Assembly: GCA_002007465.1 (NCBI GenBank)
Contig: LNAC01000001.1
Coordinates: forward strand, 1,581,401 to 1,645,400
DNA length: 64,000 nt
Direction of reading: 5' to 3'
Origin: Ailurus styani
Lineage: Eukaryota; Chordata; Mammalia; Carnivora; Ailuridae
Shown: positions 23,317 to 36,600 of the stretch, piece after piece
How the letters are laid out: every line of letters begins with the position of its first letter
Position numbering within the stretch: the first letter of the stretch is position 1
Translations under genes and position numbers: made by a program
Notes under the pieces: model-generated
Database searches by the model: none
What the model was told of the DNA's origin: nothing
The model's input: only the letters and a program-made list of their open reading frames with translations

Positions 23317-26300
23317 GTGGGTCTGCGGGCTCTGCTTGTGCGTTACAGATGGGAAGCCCAGGCGAGGGGGGCTCGGGGCCAGACCCCCCGCCCTGCACCT
23401 GTTTGCCCACCTGGCTCTTGGGCGGGATGCTCTGCGGTCTCTGAAATGGAGCCAAGTCCGGCAGGACGATTCCAGAATGCAGCAGCGTGGCGGGGGTCCG
23501 CGGGCTCTGGGAACAGCCGCCTGGCGTTCCCGCTGGGTCCCGTTCTGGGGCTCGCCGTCGGCTCCGTGTGGAGGAGCGTGGTGCTGACCTGGCTTCCGAG
23601 GCAAGGCCGGAGCCCGCGCCTAGATTATTTTATCTGTGTGTGGACCTCTCCCACCCCACACACCTTTGTGTTTTCTCCTCTCGTTCTAATCTGAGGTCTC
23701 TCTTGGCCTTTGTGCCAAGTGGCATTTTAAGGGTTGACCATGAGTGTGTTGGGCGCATATTTACCTTCCCGTGAACGACCCAAGGGATTCGCTTTCATTG
23801 CTACATTTGAAAATCACAAATGGCACTTAATTTGCTCTGATCTGTCGAACATCCTAGAGGCCTGCGGTCCGCCTCAGAGCCTTGCTCACGTTCACGCGAA
23901 CCTCCCTCCTCCGGGTCCGTCTCTGCTGCGGGAACATCCGTGTTTCCACTGGCCTTCCTACCAGCGCCCCCACGGGGGACCCTCCTGGGCCCCGTCGCTG
24001 GCCTGCTCACGTCTTCCCTGTGCTTAGCGCCAATGTTTGGGGGCGTCAATGGGTCACAGATGTTAGTGCACATTGAACTTTTGCTCCCGGACCTAGGATT
24101 GCTCTGTAAGAGATGAACGTCCATGCCAGAATTACATATTTATTAAACAAATATCCTTTCTAGTGCCTTAACTACTTTCTTTATCCCTGGGCTCTGCGCC
24201 TCTAATTCACTTTTATCACTGGAGTGCGGAAGGGGAGTTTTATGCCACTTTTATCACCAACAGGAAATCACGAGCGGCGAGTACCACAGGAAGGAGACCC
24301 TGGTAATTAGCGGGAGAGAATCCCTCCTTGCCAGATTTAAATGTCAGTCCCCGCCGCAAATCGTGCCCCCGCCAGATCTGCGTGAGGGATGAGCCAGGGC
24401 AGTCCACCGCTCAGAGGCCCTCGGTGCGTTTCCAGCGTTCAATTAGCTTCATAATGAAAATCTCCCCTCGCTTTCCTAATTGGATTAGTAGTATAAACTC
24501 TGGTCTCAATATATTTTTTTTACACCACTTTCTGAGTCCTCCCTGTTATGTTCATTATTTATCCTGACCTTTTTTCCCCACAGGAAGGAAAGACATCTTC
24601 GAGTCCCCCAAATTCTAGAAGAAATTATTCTTAAACTTAGGGATAATTATATAAATTACAAATCATTGATTCTGTGTCATTATCTGGGGCAGTGAGTGGA
24701 GAACCACAGGAGGAGCCCAGTGAAAGGCTCGGGTGCTCACGTCTGAGGGAGGCGGCCCCTCCCTTCCCAGGTGTCACCCGTCTGATGGGGGAGGGCTGTC
24801 CCACCCACTTCGCCCTCATCCGGAGACCCCGCGGGGACGTTTCCCGAGGAATGTTGTCGACTCGAGACCCCTGTCCTTCCTCTGGGCCGGCTCTGCTCAC
24901 CCTGGCCACTCCTGCCTGGCCACGGGGGCCCTTCTGAGTCCTTGTCCTGTGGGCGGGCGGGGGCAGTGGGGCGCGGAGATGGCCCCGCGGAGCACCACGT
25001 TCCCGGCTCTCAGACACTCGGCCCTCTTGGGGCGTGTTGTGGGAACCTTGTGTTTCCGTGCTCCATAACTGAGCGTTTGCCTTTCCGGCTCTTCCGCTTC
25101 CACGGAGGCTGACGCAGTGGACCTGAGCGCTGGCGGACGCACACGCGGGCTGCTGTGCACACGCCCTCCTCGCTGGTGGGCTCTGTGGCAGGTGCTCACA
25201 CTGCGCGTGGCCCCGTTTGGGCTCCTAGTCCAGACCGTCCAGACACATGGGTCATCACCTCCTCACCCGCAGTGTCCCTTAAAATCCTGGCCTGAGCCAG
25301 GCTGGAAAGTGAGATGGCATCCTTTATTTTTCTTTTATTCAAGGAATCTAGAGCTTTAATTGCACCTGACATTCTCAGCTGAGAGCCTGGTCATTGCTTT
25401 GAATAATATCCTGGTGTTTTTTAATCTCACCTGATTTTTTAAAAGAAGGAGAACCCAGCATCGTATTACTCTAAGTTTGAGATGGAAACGATGGCAACAG
25501 CTGGGAGAAGGAGAACCGGGTCCTCCCCATAGCACGAGCATCTCCTGTGCTCGCTGAGGCTCCCCTGCCCTCCTTCAGCCGCTCCAGAGTCGAGGCGACA
25601 CTTGTTCATGGTTCCTCCCCAGGGCCTTGTGTTCCACCTGCAGGACCTCGGTTCGGCGCCCCCTCCGCCTGGCAGAGCCGGCGCTCCTCCCACCGGAAGC
25701 AGCCAAATAAGTTCGTCCGAACCTTCGTCTGTGTCTGTGTCACTGTTAGAGCCACCCTGTAGTTTGTGCCCTCAGACAGCTTTCATCTCTCTCCAAATTG
25801 TACCCATTTGATACATGAACGATGAGCAAGTCCCGGCTGTGGGTGGTTTTTTGTTTTTGTTTTTTCTTCCTTTCTTTTTCTTTTTCTTTTTGCCTTTTTA
25901 ATATTAGAAAATAAATCTTCATTTTCTTCTATGTGGTGTCATGTTCAAACCTTCCTTATTTTTTAAACAGAGTCAGAGTGATTTCCAAGCCCGGCTCTGC
26001 CCCGAGTCCCCTGCACCGTGTCGCACGCCCCCTGAACGCTGCCCCCGGCTAGATGCTCAGAGAGGGAGCCCAGCCTCACGCGGTGCTGCAAGGAGCGGGC
26101 TTGTGTCTTCCTGCGGCTTTTGCGGGCCCGGGATGAGCCAGCGCCGGCTGCATGCAGGACCCCTCGCTGAGTCCAGGGTCCTGCCACAGTGCCCAGTTCC
26201 GGAACCCTGGGACCCCAGCCTCTGGGTCAACCCATTGCTGGAGCTGAATCCACGTGTTTTCTTTTTTTATCCTCGGGATGTTAAGGCATCCAGAAGCAAT

Positions 26301-26598
26301 CTCTTGGCCGCTGCTGACTGCCTCCGTGTCTGCAAAAGCAGATAGTTTAGCCAATTTGGGGTAATTAGGGAGATGCCTTTGTCTGAGGTCCTCAGCATGG
26401 ACTGTTGTGCCTTAAATTCCGTATTCTCAGCATAATTGCCCAGTCGCATTTGCTTTGCTGTACCGAGCGGGTCATTACCGAGCGGGTATGTAGGCAGGTC
26501 TGTCTGCAGGAGACTTGTTTTTACTCCCTTGGTTGCCTCGTTGAAGATGAGTGTTTAATTCACAAAAACCAGTGCTGTCTTTCTCTTTCTGTTGAAAG
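23317..26598 (+). other. TCERG1L: TCERG1L intron between exons A and B
   Basis: A 3.3-kb phase-0 intron. It contains an AT-rich island with homeodomain-type core sites (about 24.16-24.50 kb) and a T-rich stretch near 25.85-25.90 kb. I saw no Can-SINE and no further exon. A pyrimidine-rich stretch ending in aaacag near 25970 looks like an acceptor, but the open frame behind it has no matching donor, and exons A and B already join in frame without it. Confidence 0.7.
24160..24500. promoter_or_regulatory. Candidate conserved intronic element between exons A and B
   Basis: The island contains cttttatcac twice and ccctggtaattagcgggag, gttcaattagcttcataatg and cctaattggattag, with unbroken CpG sites and no repeat match. 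Judged by composition only. Confidence 0.25.
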
Positions 26599-26687
26599 GA
26601 ACCGCCATCGATACTAGTCAGCAGAGAGGACAGTGCGGCCGAGGGAAACAGACCCGTGGCCTCCACGCCGGTGCCCGGATCCCCCTG
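26599..26687 (+). CDS. TCERG1L: TCERG1L internal coding exon B (leads into the WW domain)
   Basis: An 89-bp exon with a pyrimidine-rich acceptor (tctttctctttctgttgaaag) and a strong donor TG|gtaaga. It reads 29 codons from its first base, starting [11 protein letters not shown] and ending [12 protein letters not shown], then two bases (TG) of a split tryptophan codon completed by the first G of exon C. The motif PVA-TP-PG-PW immediately before CVVW is the signature that precedes the third WW domain of TCERG1, which places this exon in TCERG1L with confidence. The final Pro-Trp is the conserved start of the WW fold. The exon is too short and too interrupted to stand out as an open frame, and is recognised by splice sites, frame and family similarity. 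I see no stop or frameshift. Confidence 0.9.
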
Positions 26688-26749
26688 GTAAGATGCCCCG
26701 AGACCTCAGAGCAGGGAGCACCCACCGCTTGCCTGCTCGCACCAATGAG

Positions 26750-27055
26750 AAAATGCACATTCCTTAGGTAATAATACAGGGCGTTAAAAAATTAATCCGC
26801 AGCTCATGGCAGCTACAGCTCCACACCGTTGTGACATTCTGCAGAAAGGAAATAGCGTTGAAGTGATAAGTTACTCTGCTCCCATGTGCTTGCGAATCTG
26901 TATCAAAATAATAAGCCGTTGCATATATATCAGTGAAAGACGGAGTCTGAAGAAAGCGTCGCGTGCATTAGGCTTCAAAGAGCTGCTTTTCCCTCTCCTG
27001 GAAGAACATAGTAACTGAATGGCTGTTAATTAAAGATGCGCCTGGCTCTCTCCAG
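26750..27055. promoter_or_regulatory. Candidate conserved intronic element just after exon B
   Basis: Starts about 60 bp after the exon B donor. It is AT-rich, non-repetitive and keeps CpG sites (gaaagcgtcgcgtgcattag). It includes aaaaaattaatccgc and ctgttaattaaagatgcg. Its closeness to the donor would also allow a role in splicing. Confidence 0.25.
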
Positions 27056-27754
27056 CTGCCCGTGAGGATTCCTGATCTTTGAGTATGCTGCACTCGAAAT
27101 ACCCTCCGTGAGGGAGCCACTGTCTTTGGTTTTTTAAAATGTCCTTTTATAATGGAGTAATTTGGAAGCAGAATAAAAAGGTTATTATAGTAAAAATTAG
27201 TTTTGAAACCTGAAGAGGAGAGGGTAGGACAAAGCTGGAAGGAACAGCTAATTCAGACCACAGAGACCGTGCCCTGGCGTCTGCATCAGGCGCCCTCTGC
27301 GTAGGAACCCGGGGGGATGTCAGCCTTGTCCGGTGTCCCTGGTGACCAGCGATGCCAGGAGAACACGTCGGGCATCTGTTGGGCCCTGTGGCTCTGCCCT
27401 GAGCACCCGCTTCTCGTGGTAAATCATGTTCTCCGCTGGAGAGACTGGGCACGCGCCACTTCCTTGCGTGGCCAGCCCTGGCGGCGCCCCGCCCCGGGCT
27501 TCCGCTGAGCACGCTGTCGGGGCAGAGCCTTCTTCGGCTCACAGGTCACACCCGGTTCTCCAGTCGTCCCAACACTTGGTGAGTGTCTACAATTCAGTTC
27601 AGTTGTGACACCGACGCAGAGTTGCCCGGACCCAGGGGCTAAGGGACCCGTCCCTCGACGCTGCCCTTGCTTCAGACCCGAATGCACGTGGGGCCTGGGT
27701 GACCTGCACATTGGCCTGGTGGATCACACGTGCGGGGGTTCCTGCGCTTCCGCT

Positions 27755-28035
27755 CGGGTGTGATAATTTGCTAGGATCTCACAGAGCTCAGGGGCAAGGT
27801 TTCCTTGTGTTTACGGTTTTATGAGGAAGGATCCAGCCCGATGGAAGAGACCAGCGGTTGAGCTGTTGGGGGGGGGGGTCCAGGACCTTCTGTGCCCCCA
27901 GGAGCAGCACCCCCAGACACGAGTGCACGTGAGCCCTGGTGTCTGTGGAAGTTGCATCACCAAGGCGCGGCTCACTGGGTCACTGGCCAAGTGAAGACCA
28001 CAGGCGTATTTTTTATGACCCCATGGACACTGGTC
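27755..28035 (-). mobile_element. LTR-like ancient repeat, copy 1 of 3 (family unassigned)
   Basis: It shares an ordered set of blocks with the copies at about 32.9 and 59.8 kb: an aatttgctag..ctca segment, an atccagc-cgatggaagag segment and a cactgggtcactggcca segment. This is the most decayed of the three and has an 11-G run in the middle. Orientation is inferred from copy 2. Confidence 0.45.
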
Positions 28036-29751
28036 TTCCTTAACCAAACTCTCCAGCGTGTCTCTGCAGTAGACACGCTTTCCAAGTGCTGTTTAGGGGG
28101 TTGGGGTAAATTCAGCACAGGAGAGTGACCCTCAGAGGATTGTAATTCGGTGGGAAATGTGACCTTGAGCAGTGGAAGTTTCTAATTGTGCCGCCACAGT
28201 GTTCCTTCCTCAGTAATACTGTGAAAGAACGCAAAATGCTATGTGGGGTCAGGCAAATGCCACTGTCCCTCGCTGCCGCTTGCTGCAGCCTGTGGCCTTT
28301 GTCTGTAAATCACGACTCAGCCTGTGCCCTTCCTGGGCCCCCAGACCGGCGGCAGCCAGCTGTGGAGCCCAAAGTCCGGTGTCCTCTCCCTGACTCACTG
28401 GCCAGATGGGGACCGTGGCCCCGACCACACCAGCAGGGGGCTGGCAAGGTCCCCGTTCTGCAGAACCGCGCAGGCCCGCACGTGCACGGACGCCTTCCAC
28501 ACCCCGAGGAAGCACTTTTTGGGTGCGAGTCCGGCCTGCTGGCCGGAGCCTGTGAGTTCCTCCACCGAGGTCACGGAGCGCCTGCCCGGGCCCGGCCTCT
28601 GTTCCTCCGTTCATGCTTTTCCCACCCGGCGCCCCTGAAGGACGGTTGTTGAGCGGCTGTTGGGTTAGGGACATGAGTGTTGACAGACCCCCTCCCCCGA
28701 CACCTTTGAGCCTGGGTTTGCACGTCCCCTGAACGCAGAGGACGGACCTTCGACCTCGCGGGGGGAAGGGTCCCGCTGCCTCCTTCTGCGGTTGGGAGGC
28801 GGCTTCGCGTGGGGCGCGCTGGGACATCCTCCCCAGTCTTGGCGTCGCACGCCCCGGAGCCGGACCCCAGCACTCCTCGCCGACACCACAGTCACCACGG
28901 GGAAGGCGTCCCTGCCCGGGGGGCTGGGCTCCCCTCCTCAAACCGGTCCTGGCAGCCTTGTCCTGCGTTTGCTCTGGTCGGCCTTCCTTCCGGGCCGTTG
29001 GTTCTCCGGCAGTCGGAGGGCAGAGGGACCTGCGGGAGGCGCTGGCTCCTGCCCCTGCCGCCCTCGCTGGCCACCGTGTGTCAGGGCGTCCGAATCGGCC
29101 CGTAGTGTGCGCACGATGCCGTCACCCCGATGGCGCCTATTCCAGGAACACACCTTTGGCTCTCGGATCAGGAGGGCTTGATGGGAGGTGTTCCGTGTGG
29201 AAGCGGACCGGGGGGACAGAAGGATGTGACTGGGACCCTTGGAGGTGAGCTGGGGATACGGGCACATCCATAGGTGCGTGCGGATGACCGCAGGGCTGGC
29301 AGGGCTTCCCAGGAGTTCTGTGTTTTCACTGAGTCTCTTTACTTCTCACCGTCCAACGCCAGGGCTCCCTGCTCAAGTCTTGGAGAACCTGGTTCGCGTT
29401 CTTCCCCTGAAGGCACACCCTCTCCACGGTGGCCCCATCGGTCAGTCAGGCCCCATCCCTGCCCTCAGGAGCAGGCCTTCCTCCGGAGGGAAGGGTGAGG
29501 GCTGAGTTCTGAGCCAAGACCAAGACATCACCTGTGAATCTGAGCCTCGACCTCAGACCAGCATTCTCCAGAGAAAACCTGGCATTTCTAGAAGATTCTG
29601 GAGGATTCAGGATAAGGGGGGCAGGCCAAACAGGCTGGGAAAGGCTTGCTCTTGACCATCACAGAGCTTTGTGGGGGCAGCTGGAATCACAATAAAGAAG
29701 TGGAAAGTTTTCGAATCTACTCAGAACATGTAAGATGGAAATCAAAACATT

Positions 29752-29937
29752 TTTTCGTAAGACTTTATTTATTCATTTGAGACAGAGAGAGAGAGAGGCA
29801 TGAGCCAGGGGGAGAGGCAGAGGAGAAGCAGGCTCCCCGCCGAGCAGGGAGCCCGATGCGGGGCTTGATCCCAGGACCCTGGATCATGACCTGAGCCGAA
29901 GGCAGAGGCTTCACGGACTGAGCCACCCAGGTGCCCC
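29752..29937 (-). mobile_element. Can-SINE, antisense, with 17-bp target duplication
   Basis: The inverted Can-SINE ends in the head motif actgagccacccaggtgcccc. A 17-bp flanking duplication with one mismatch lies at 29735-29751 and 29942-29958 (atggaaatcaaaa, then c or t, then att). It lies in the intron between exons B and C. Confidence 0.94.
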
Positions 29938-32904
29938 TAAAATGGAAATCAAAATATTCTTACTCTGCTAACTTTTTCACTGTGCTCAAATTTTTACCAA
30001 ATTGGAGCTGAGCAGTTGAACGTGTGGGAGGACAGAGGGTCAGCCGAGACCTGAAGCTGCCTGGACGTAGTGGGAAAGGAGAAACTTGCCGTGAGAGGTT
30101 GAAGGCTTTGCTCCTCGGGGACTCCAGCGTAATCCCCGGGGCGCGGACGCCACTGTGGAAGCGAGAGCGGGGAAGGCACGCTCGCTCGTGGTTCCGCGGG
30201 AGAGCCGGTGAGTGTGAGTGGAGCGTCCCAGCAAACCAGCAGCTTCCGTGGTCGTTCTTGACCGTGTGTGATTTCTGCTCTTCTCGCCGCCAAGACACAC
30301 GGCCCGACGTCCAGCCTTCTTCAAAGTACCAGTGTCGCACGAAGCCCTTCAGAGATGCCAGGCCAGTGCTGGGATGCCCGGTGGACACAGGGCAGGAGCC
30401 GGCCCTCGTCCCTCCTGCCTGTGCCAGCCGGACCACGGACATGGCTTCGGAGCCCAGAACCATGGCTTCGGCCAGCTCTGTGGCTCAGAGACTCACGGAG
30501 ACTCACGGGAGGGTCTGAAGACGCCGTGATCGGATACACGAGATTTTTCAGGAGAAACGAGAAAATGAAGACTGAAATTTTGTAGAAAGTGACATCCTCT
30601 CTGCCTCAACGTGGAAGAAGAAGCCGGAGGGAGAGACGTGTTGTCATCTGCGCTGTTCTTTCGCATCTGCTCCTGTCTCCCATGTGGTCATTCTGGAATA
30701 GCACTGTTCAGTCTCTTACGGATTTCTGTTTCTCCATTTCTCCACCTCCTCCTCCTCCTTCTTCTTTATAATTTGGCTTTTGACCCACGGGGCCATTCTG
30801 GGACAACTGAGCCACTCCGTTATTGGAAGGTCCTGAAAATGTGTTCCTTGGAATTGTTGACGACATGAAAAAAGCTAAAAACTGTTCAAGTGAAGAGTTT
30901 GTGAGTCTTTGCCTCAATAGACGATCAGTGCCAGTGCCGATGATTAATTAACACTTTACAATTCTCTAAAAGATTATGGATTTACAGGGTAATTCACTAT
31001 TTTTTCTAAAAAAAAAAAAGAACATTGGTTTTGAAATAAGACCATTTTCTAGAAAGTCAAGATTGATATAACAAGTTTTCTGTCCATGATTCCTTCAGAG
31101 CAAACCTCCGAGTCCTTTCCCAGTGGCTTAGAAGGAGATGAGGGTGTGCTCGGGATAGGCAGAGCTGGAGGCACGGCTGGAAGCTGACCCCGCCAGCCAG
31201 CAGGTGCCGCCTCCCGGCGAGGCCTGCTCGTGCGGTTGCCGTGAGGAAGGAGGCACCCGTCCCATGCGGTCCTGGTGGCAGAGCCCGGACCCCGCACACC
31301 ATCCCTGCTTCGTGTACACAACGCTGAAGCGAAACCAGATGTCCCTCTGTCCCCTTAGCATCATCGAGTCTCTCGTTACGTCGAGGAAGGGCAGGTGAGA
31401 CAGGACTTGTTGGGGAGGGGATCCTGACGTTCAGAGACAGGTTGGCGCGCCTCTGTGAAGGCAGATGAGGGGTGCGTGAGGACACTGCCATTTCAAGCTG
31501 CACTTCAGAGGCTCCCGGGCGAGCAATCCCTGGGACGGGCGTAGATGGGTCATCGCTGTGCGGCCCTCCGCTCGCTCTCAGGAGTCTCCAGGGGGCCTCA
31601 CGTCCATGCCAAGGCGGTGCTGGGGTGTGAGGACCGCTGCGGGCCCCCGGCCTGCGTCCTGCAACCAGGCAGGGACATGACGGCCAGGACCTGGTGCAGG
31701 GAGCGGGCCCTGGGGTCGCCGATGCCGGACTCCAGTGGACGCCACGGGGCGGAGGCGACTCCGTGACTCTCCAGAAAGGCAGCGTTTCCTGAAGCCCAGA
31801 GTCGCGGTCAAGATGGAGCTGCTGGGGCCTTTGTTCTGTGAAGACAAAGCGTGGCGGTCCTGGGCCTCGTTCTGCTGTTGAGAGCAGACCTCCCGAGGGT
31901 CTGCGTGTCCTCTCCGAGACGCTGGACAGACGGCCGCCCGGGACCCTGGACGGGAGCCCAGCTCAGTGCACGGCTGCTGGGGACCTTTCTGCTGCTCATT
32001 TGGGAAAAGGGAAACAATTTACACGCGATAACAAAGACAGGGGGACAGAAGCTTTCCGGAGTGCGTGCAGAGTTGTGAAGGTGATTGTGTTCAGGAGCAG
32101 GGATGGGGCGCACACGGCTCATGGACCCTCATCGCTAAAGCCGCCCTTCCCGGGGGCTACGGGCATGACACAGCCCTGAAGCCACCCCCTCCCCCCCCAC
32201 CTTCCCCACTGGCTTCTGTCCTCTCATCCCCATGGGCGGCCTTCCCTCTGAGGGAGGAGCAGTCCCCTCCTCCCGGCAACACGGGATGCCAGGTGTCCAG
32301 CTGCCCCGTCGGTGGTCCGGCCCGTGCGCCCTCAGCGTCCTGGCCTCTCCCCAGCTGGCAGCCACCATCCCAGCAGCTGGACCGTCTTCTGTCTGGAATG
32401 ACACTGTGAGGCCACCAGCCTGACCGGCCTTCCCAAGAGATGGCAGAGCCACCATGTCCTGGCGCTGAGTGCACACGTGCCAACACAGACGGTCCCCTCG
32501 ATGAAAAGTCACGCCGTTAGCGGCTGTGGCTTCGTCTGGAGGAGCGGATGTCACCTGGGCATCCGTGCGCTCTTCCCTGAACGAGCGCCGTGGGGGTGCC
32601 TGCTGCAGCCCGCGGGGCCCGGGGCGGATTGCGGGCCGAGGAGCGCAGACAGAAGCACTTCCTGGTCTCCTGGGCCCTCAGGACTCCACGCACAACCTCA
32701 CTTCTGCCATCACCCGCTGTGGGTCTCCCCACACTGAGCCTGCTGCGACACCAGCTGGGGGTCCCGCAGGATAACTCGGTCTGACCCTGTCGACCTGGAG
32801 ACGGCTCAGCCCCCAGGTCAGGGGCTGGGTCCCCAAGACCGCCCCCTCCCCACTGGGGTCCCCGCTCTCAAGTGCAGGCTGTCCTCTCTGCTGGTGTCCG
32901 ACTG

Positions 32905-33515
32905 GCTATGCACCGGAGGGTCCCACGACCCCCTCCTCCGGCTGGATTAATTTGCTAGAGTGGCTCATGGAACTCGGAAAACATTTTATGTACTAGATTA
33001 TCGGTTTATTATAAAAGGATACAACTTGGGAACAGCCAGATGGAAGAAATGCATGGGCGAGGTGTGGGGGGCGGGCGGGGGGCTTCCGCGCCCTCTCCCG
33101 GGGGCCACTGTCCGCCAGGCTCCGTGGATCAACAACCCAGAAGCTGTCCGATCCCCCTCCTTTGGGGTTTTCATGGAGGCTTCACCGCTGGGCATGATCG
33201 ACTAAGTCATTGGCCGTTGGTGAAGGATTCAACCCCAGACCCCACTCCCGTCCCAAGAGGTGGGGGTGGGGGGCGAAGGTTCCAACCCTCTAGTCACGTG
33301 GCTGGTTCTCCTGGCCACCTGCCCTATCCCCGTGGGCTGTCCCAACGTCACCTCTTTGGCGTAAAGGGCTTGTGATGTGAGTGAGAAGAATCCCATCCCG
33401 CCTTCCTCTGCTCTCACGTCTTAGGAGGTCCCGAGGATTTCAGGAGCACTGTGCCAGAAACAGTGACAAGACCAAATTCGTACTTTTTGCTGCAGATCAC
33501 CCTATCCTAGGAGGG
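32905..33515 (-). mobile_element. LTR-like ancient repeat, copy 2 of 3 (best preserved)
   Basis: Contains aatttgctagagtggctcat, cggtttattataaaaggata, acagccagatggaagaaatg, a cttcatgg-type cttcaccgctgggcatgatc block, aaggttccaaccctctagtc, and a right end with ggatttcaggagcactgtgc and gaccaaattc. This order matches a mammalian dispersed repeat that I know by sequence but cannot name. Its left-to-right order looks like the reverse complement of an LTR. No open frame is retained. Confidence 0.6.
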
Positions 33516-36500
33516 AAGGTGGGAGGCAGGTTTTTGCCCTCTCCTCCATGAATCCGTGTCCCCTCACCCGGCCCGCCCTCCGCACCGCCCAGAGCTCCTG
33601 CGTGCCGCCGGGCCAGCCCTTCCCGAGACGGAGGAGGGGTGAGGACAGGGAGGGAAGAGCCAAGGGCACCCAGCCCCTGCGTTTCCGTCCAGGGCCCTCA
33701 GCCCTGTGGGGAGACCCGGAGATGTCGGACTCTGTCCCCTCGGGACGGTCCTCCCGGGCCGGGCATGCAGCGGGACAAATCAGGGGGAGAGAGGGTCTCC
33801 AGCGTCTCCTAGAGCTGTGATGTAGCCCTTGGGGGTCCGCCACCCGCAGGTGCCCTGGGACCCCCGGCGTGGCCCATAGCGGCCAGGGCAGCCACACTCG
33901 CCGGGATTCGGCTCCTCGTCTGTGAGGGCTGCAGAGTGCGGATGCTCCGTCCCAGCCTTAAACAAGTCTGATGTGCTGATTGCATCCTCTGGGACACGGG
34001 GACAGTTAAAGAGAAGAGGGAACATGGCCGCCATCCAGATATGATGCAGCGTGATTAAAGAAGGCAAACGTATACATATTACTTAAAAAGTGCATAAAAT
34101 GATACATAAAATTAATTTTGCATGTTACAGCTGGCTCCGTCTAGTTGAAACCAACTGTAACAAGTGGATGGGCAGATTTCTCATGCGGGACCACGTGTAT
34201 TTACCCTGCCACCAGCTCTTTGGTTCCAGTCCACACGTGTCCCCATGGCACCGGAACTGGGTTCTGTGTAGCCTGGATAGAAACGTGTGCCATGTTAATT
34301 GTCGTCGCCCGGCTTTTTCCCTGGTAATGCTCCCCGCTAAGTGCCTAATTAGCTCCTCTCTCCCCTTCTCTGGAAGCTCAGTGCTGGAGTTGCGGTGGCG
34401 ATTATCGCCTACACTTTTAGGGTGGTTTTGGGTGCTGGCTCTTCCGGTGATTCGGATGCTAGGGGGGTGTCCCTGGACTCAGCTCTGGGAGCTTACAGAG
34501 TCAGTGTGTCCCCGAAACAGCAGACTGACCCAGGGTCTGGGGAGAATTGTACCAAACATGTCCCCGGATGTGAAGTCTGCTCCTAGAGTTAAGGGCACAG
34601 CGCTTGTGCGTGGGACTGGGGGCACAGTCCCTCGGGAAGTTACTGCTAGAATGAGCCGCGTCCACCCGGGGCAGAAGATGTGGGCCTTGCCGTGTTTCCG
34701 AGTGTGGAGGACTCGGGTTGCACTGGGGACAGGGGAGGTGGCAGCGGGGAGGACCCGGGTCAGCGGGCGGGCAGCCCTCAGTGGTGGTGCCTGGTGCTCC
34801 ACCGGCTGCTTCCCCGGCTGCTCTGGTCTGTGCTGACGTGATACCTGGTTTTCTTTGGAAGCCAAGACCCTGGGAGGAACTCAGGTGGGTCCCACAGGCC
34901 CTGCTGGAGCTTGGTCCCACTGGGCAGCCCCCGGCTCCATCCCTCCACTGGAGGACCCTGGGGGCCCCTCTCATACCAGTCGGCGTGGCACTGGGGGCTG
35001 CTTTAGCAGAGTCCTAATTCCCTGCTGGCCAGACCCTTCTGTCCAGGCCTCCCGTCCAGACCCCTGCTTGCAGCCAACTGATGCGCCGTCTAGTCCAGAC
35101 ACGGGTGCCCAAGCCCATCCACCTAGACCCACCCGACCGTGCGCCTCCTGGACAGACTTACTGCCCAGAGGCACCCAAGAGTGCACTCAGGCCCTGCCCA
35201 GACCCACGGGGCTCCCAGCAGCAGAGTGTCAGGTTAACGCGAGACCGGTAAGTGGCCGCCTCGCGCCCAGAGTTGAAGCCCCATCACTCTTGAGCCCAGG
35301 ACAGCGCACAGGACGTGGACTGCCCGACCAGGAGCAGCTGTCTCCTCTCGTCTTCAGCTCCTCATTCTCGAGTCCCCTCCCCGCTGCCGACAGACCTTCC
35401 TCAGGACCCAGCAGCCGCCTGGGTCTTAGCGAAACCAGTGACTTACAGTCGGCCCCCTAGGAGGCCAGGTGCTCTGTGGGTAGGACGGCCTCCCAGAGCA
35501 GGTGGGAGGGCCTGGAGGTGATCTGAGGCTGGGCCCCTCATGGACGTTGGCCCAGAGCCAACTCTGCCCTCTCCCCATGCCCACAGCCAGCCAGACACCG
35601 CTCCAAGCCACGGGCACCTGCATTTCCAAGGCTTCTCCCCTGAAACAACCCAGCTGCTTGTGGGAAGAACTGGCTCCAGGACTGTGTCACCTCCACAGAG
35701 CCCACTTAACTGCCCCTTCTCAACGACTGTCTCACGTTGTTGGCTGGGTCCTTGAGCGACCGTAGCGATGGCCCTGCCATATTTGGTGGGATCAGGTCTT
35801 GGTTTTGAAAACCCGAAGGACAGGTCTTCTAGGGAAGAGGGAAGCCATGGGCGCAGGTGGAGGCAGGTGTCCCTGGGACAGACGCCAGCTGATGCTCACC
35901 TGTTGGAAAGCCTCCTGGAGCACGTAGTCCTTCCTCCCCTTTGGGTTTGTCCTGCTCCGTGTCCCAGAAGGAGCAGCAGGAGGGATCTGGAAGCCTGGGC
36001 GTTAACGAAGGAGTGATTTCCAGGCAGAGGGGAGCAGGCAAATGGGTGAGGCAGCCGCGGCCGAGCCTGGGGACCCTGGACCGGGGACTGCACCCACTCT
36101 TCACCCCAAGTCAGGCAGTTAGAGCTGCAGACGGCCCTGGGGGAGGCACAGGCTCAGGGTGAGGGCGGGCCAGGCTGAGCACAACGAACAACGTGCGGCC
36201 GGGAGCCCAGGGCTGCCGAGTGCGGGAGCCAGGCATGGGTGCCCCTGTCTGTGAGGCGGCTCGGGGGGCGGGGGGGCAATAGGCCCGTGACTGGGAGCCT
36301 GGCCCCGAGCTGGAGAATGAAGAGGAAAGAACAGAAAGTGAAATAGAACCTGGGAAGGATTTAAGAAACCATCGGGGACTAGACCTTCGTCCATCAGCCT
36401 TTTAACAATGAGGACGCTGCCACCGTGACTCTGTAGGCTGGGGCAGGGCTGATGCGGAGGCCGGGCTGCACCACAGGGTCTCTGGGTCTCTGGGCCCCTG

Positions 36501-36600
36501 GACTCCCAGCTGGGTGCTCTCCCCCTCGAGGGCTCTAGAGGAGGGAGCAGGCCAGTCAGTGCTGGGGCGGGGCTCTGGGACTGCTGAGGGGGCAGTGACG

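Noticed and set aside
25941..26345. Possible extra exon after an acceptor-like stretch near 25970
   Set aside because: No matching donor in frame, and exons A and B already join in phase without it; the peptide shows no family similarity.
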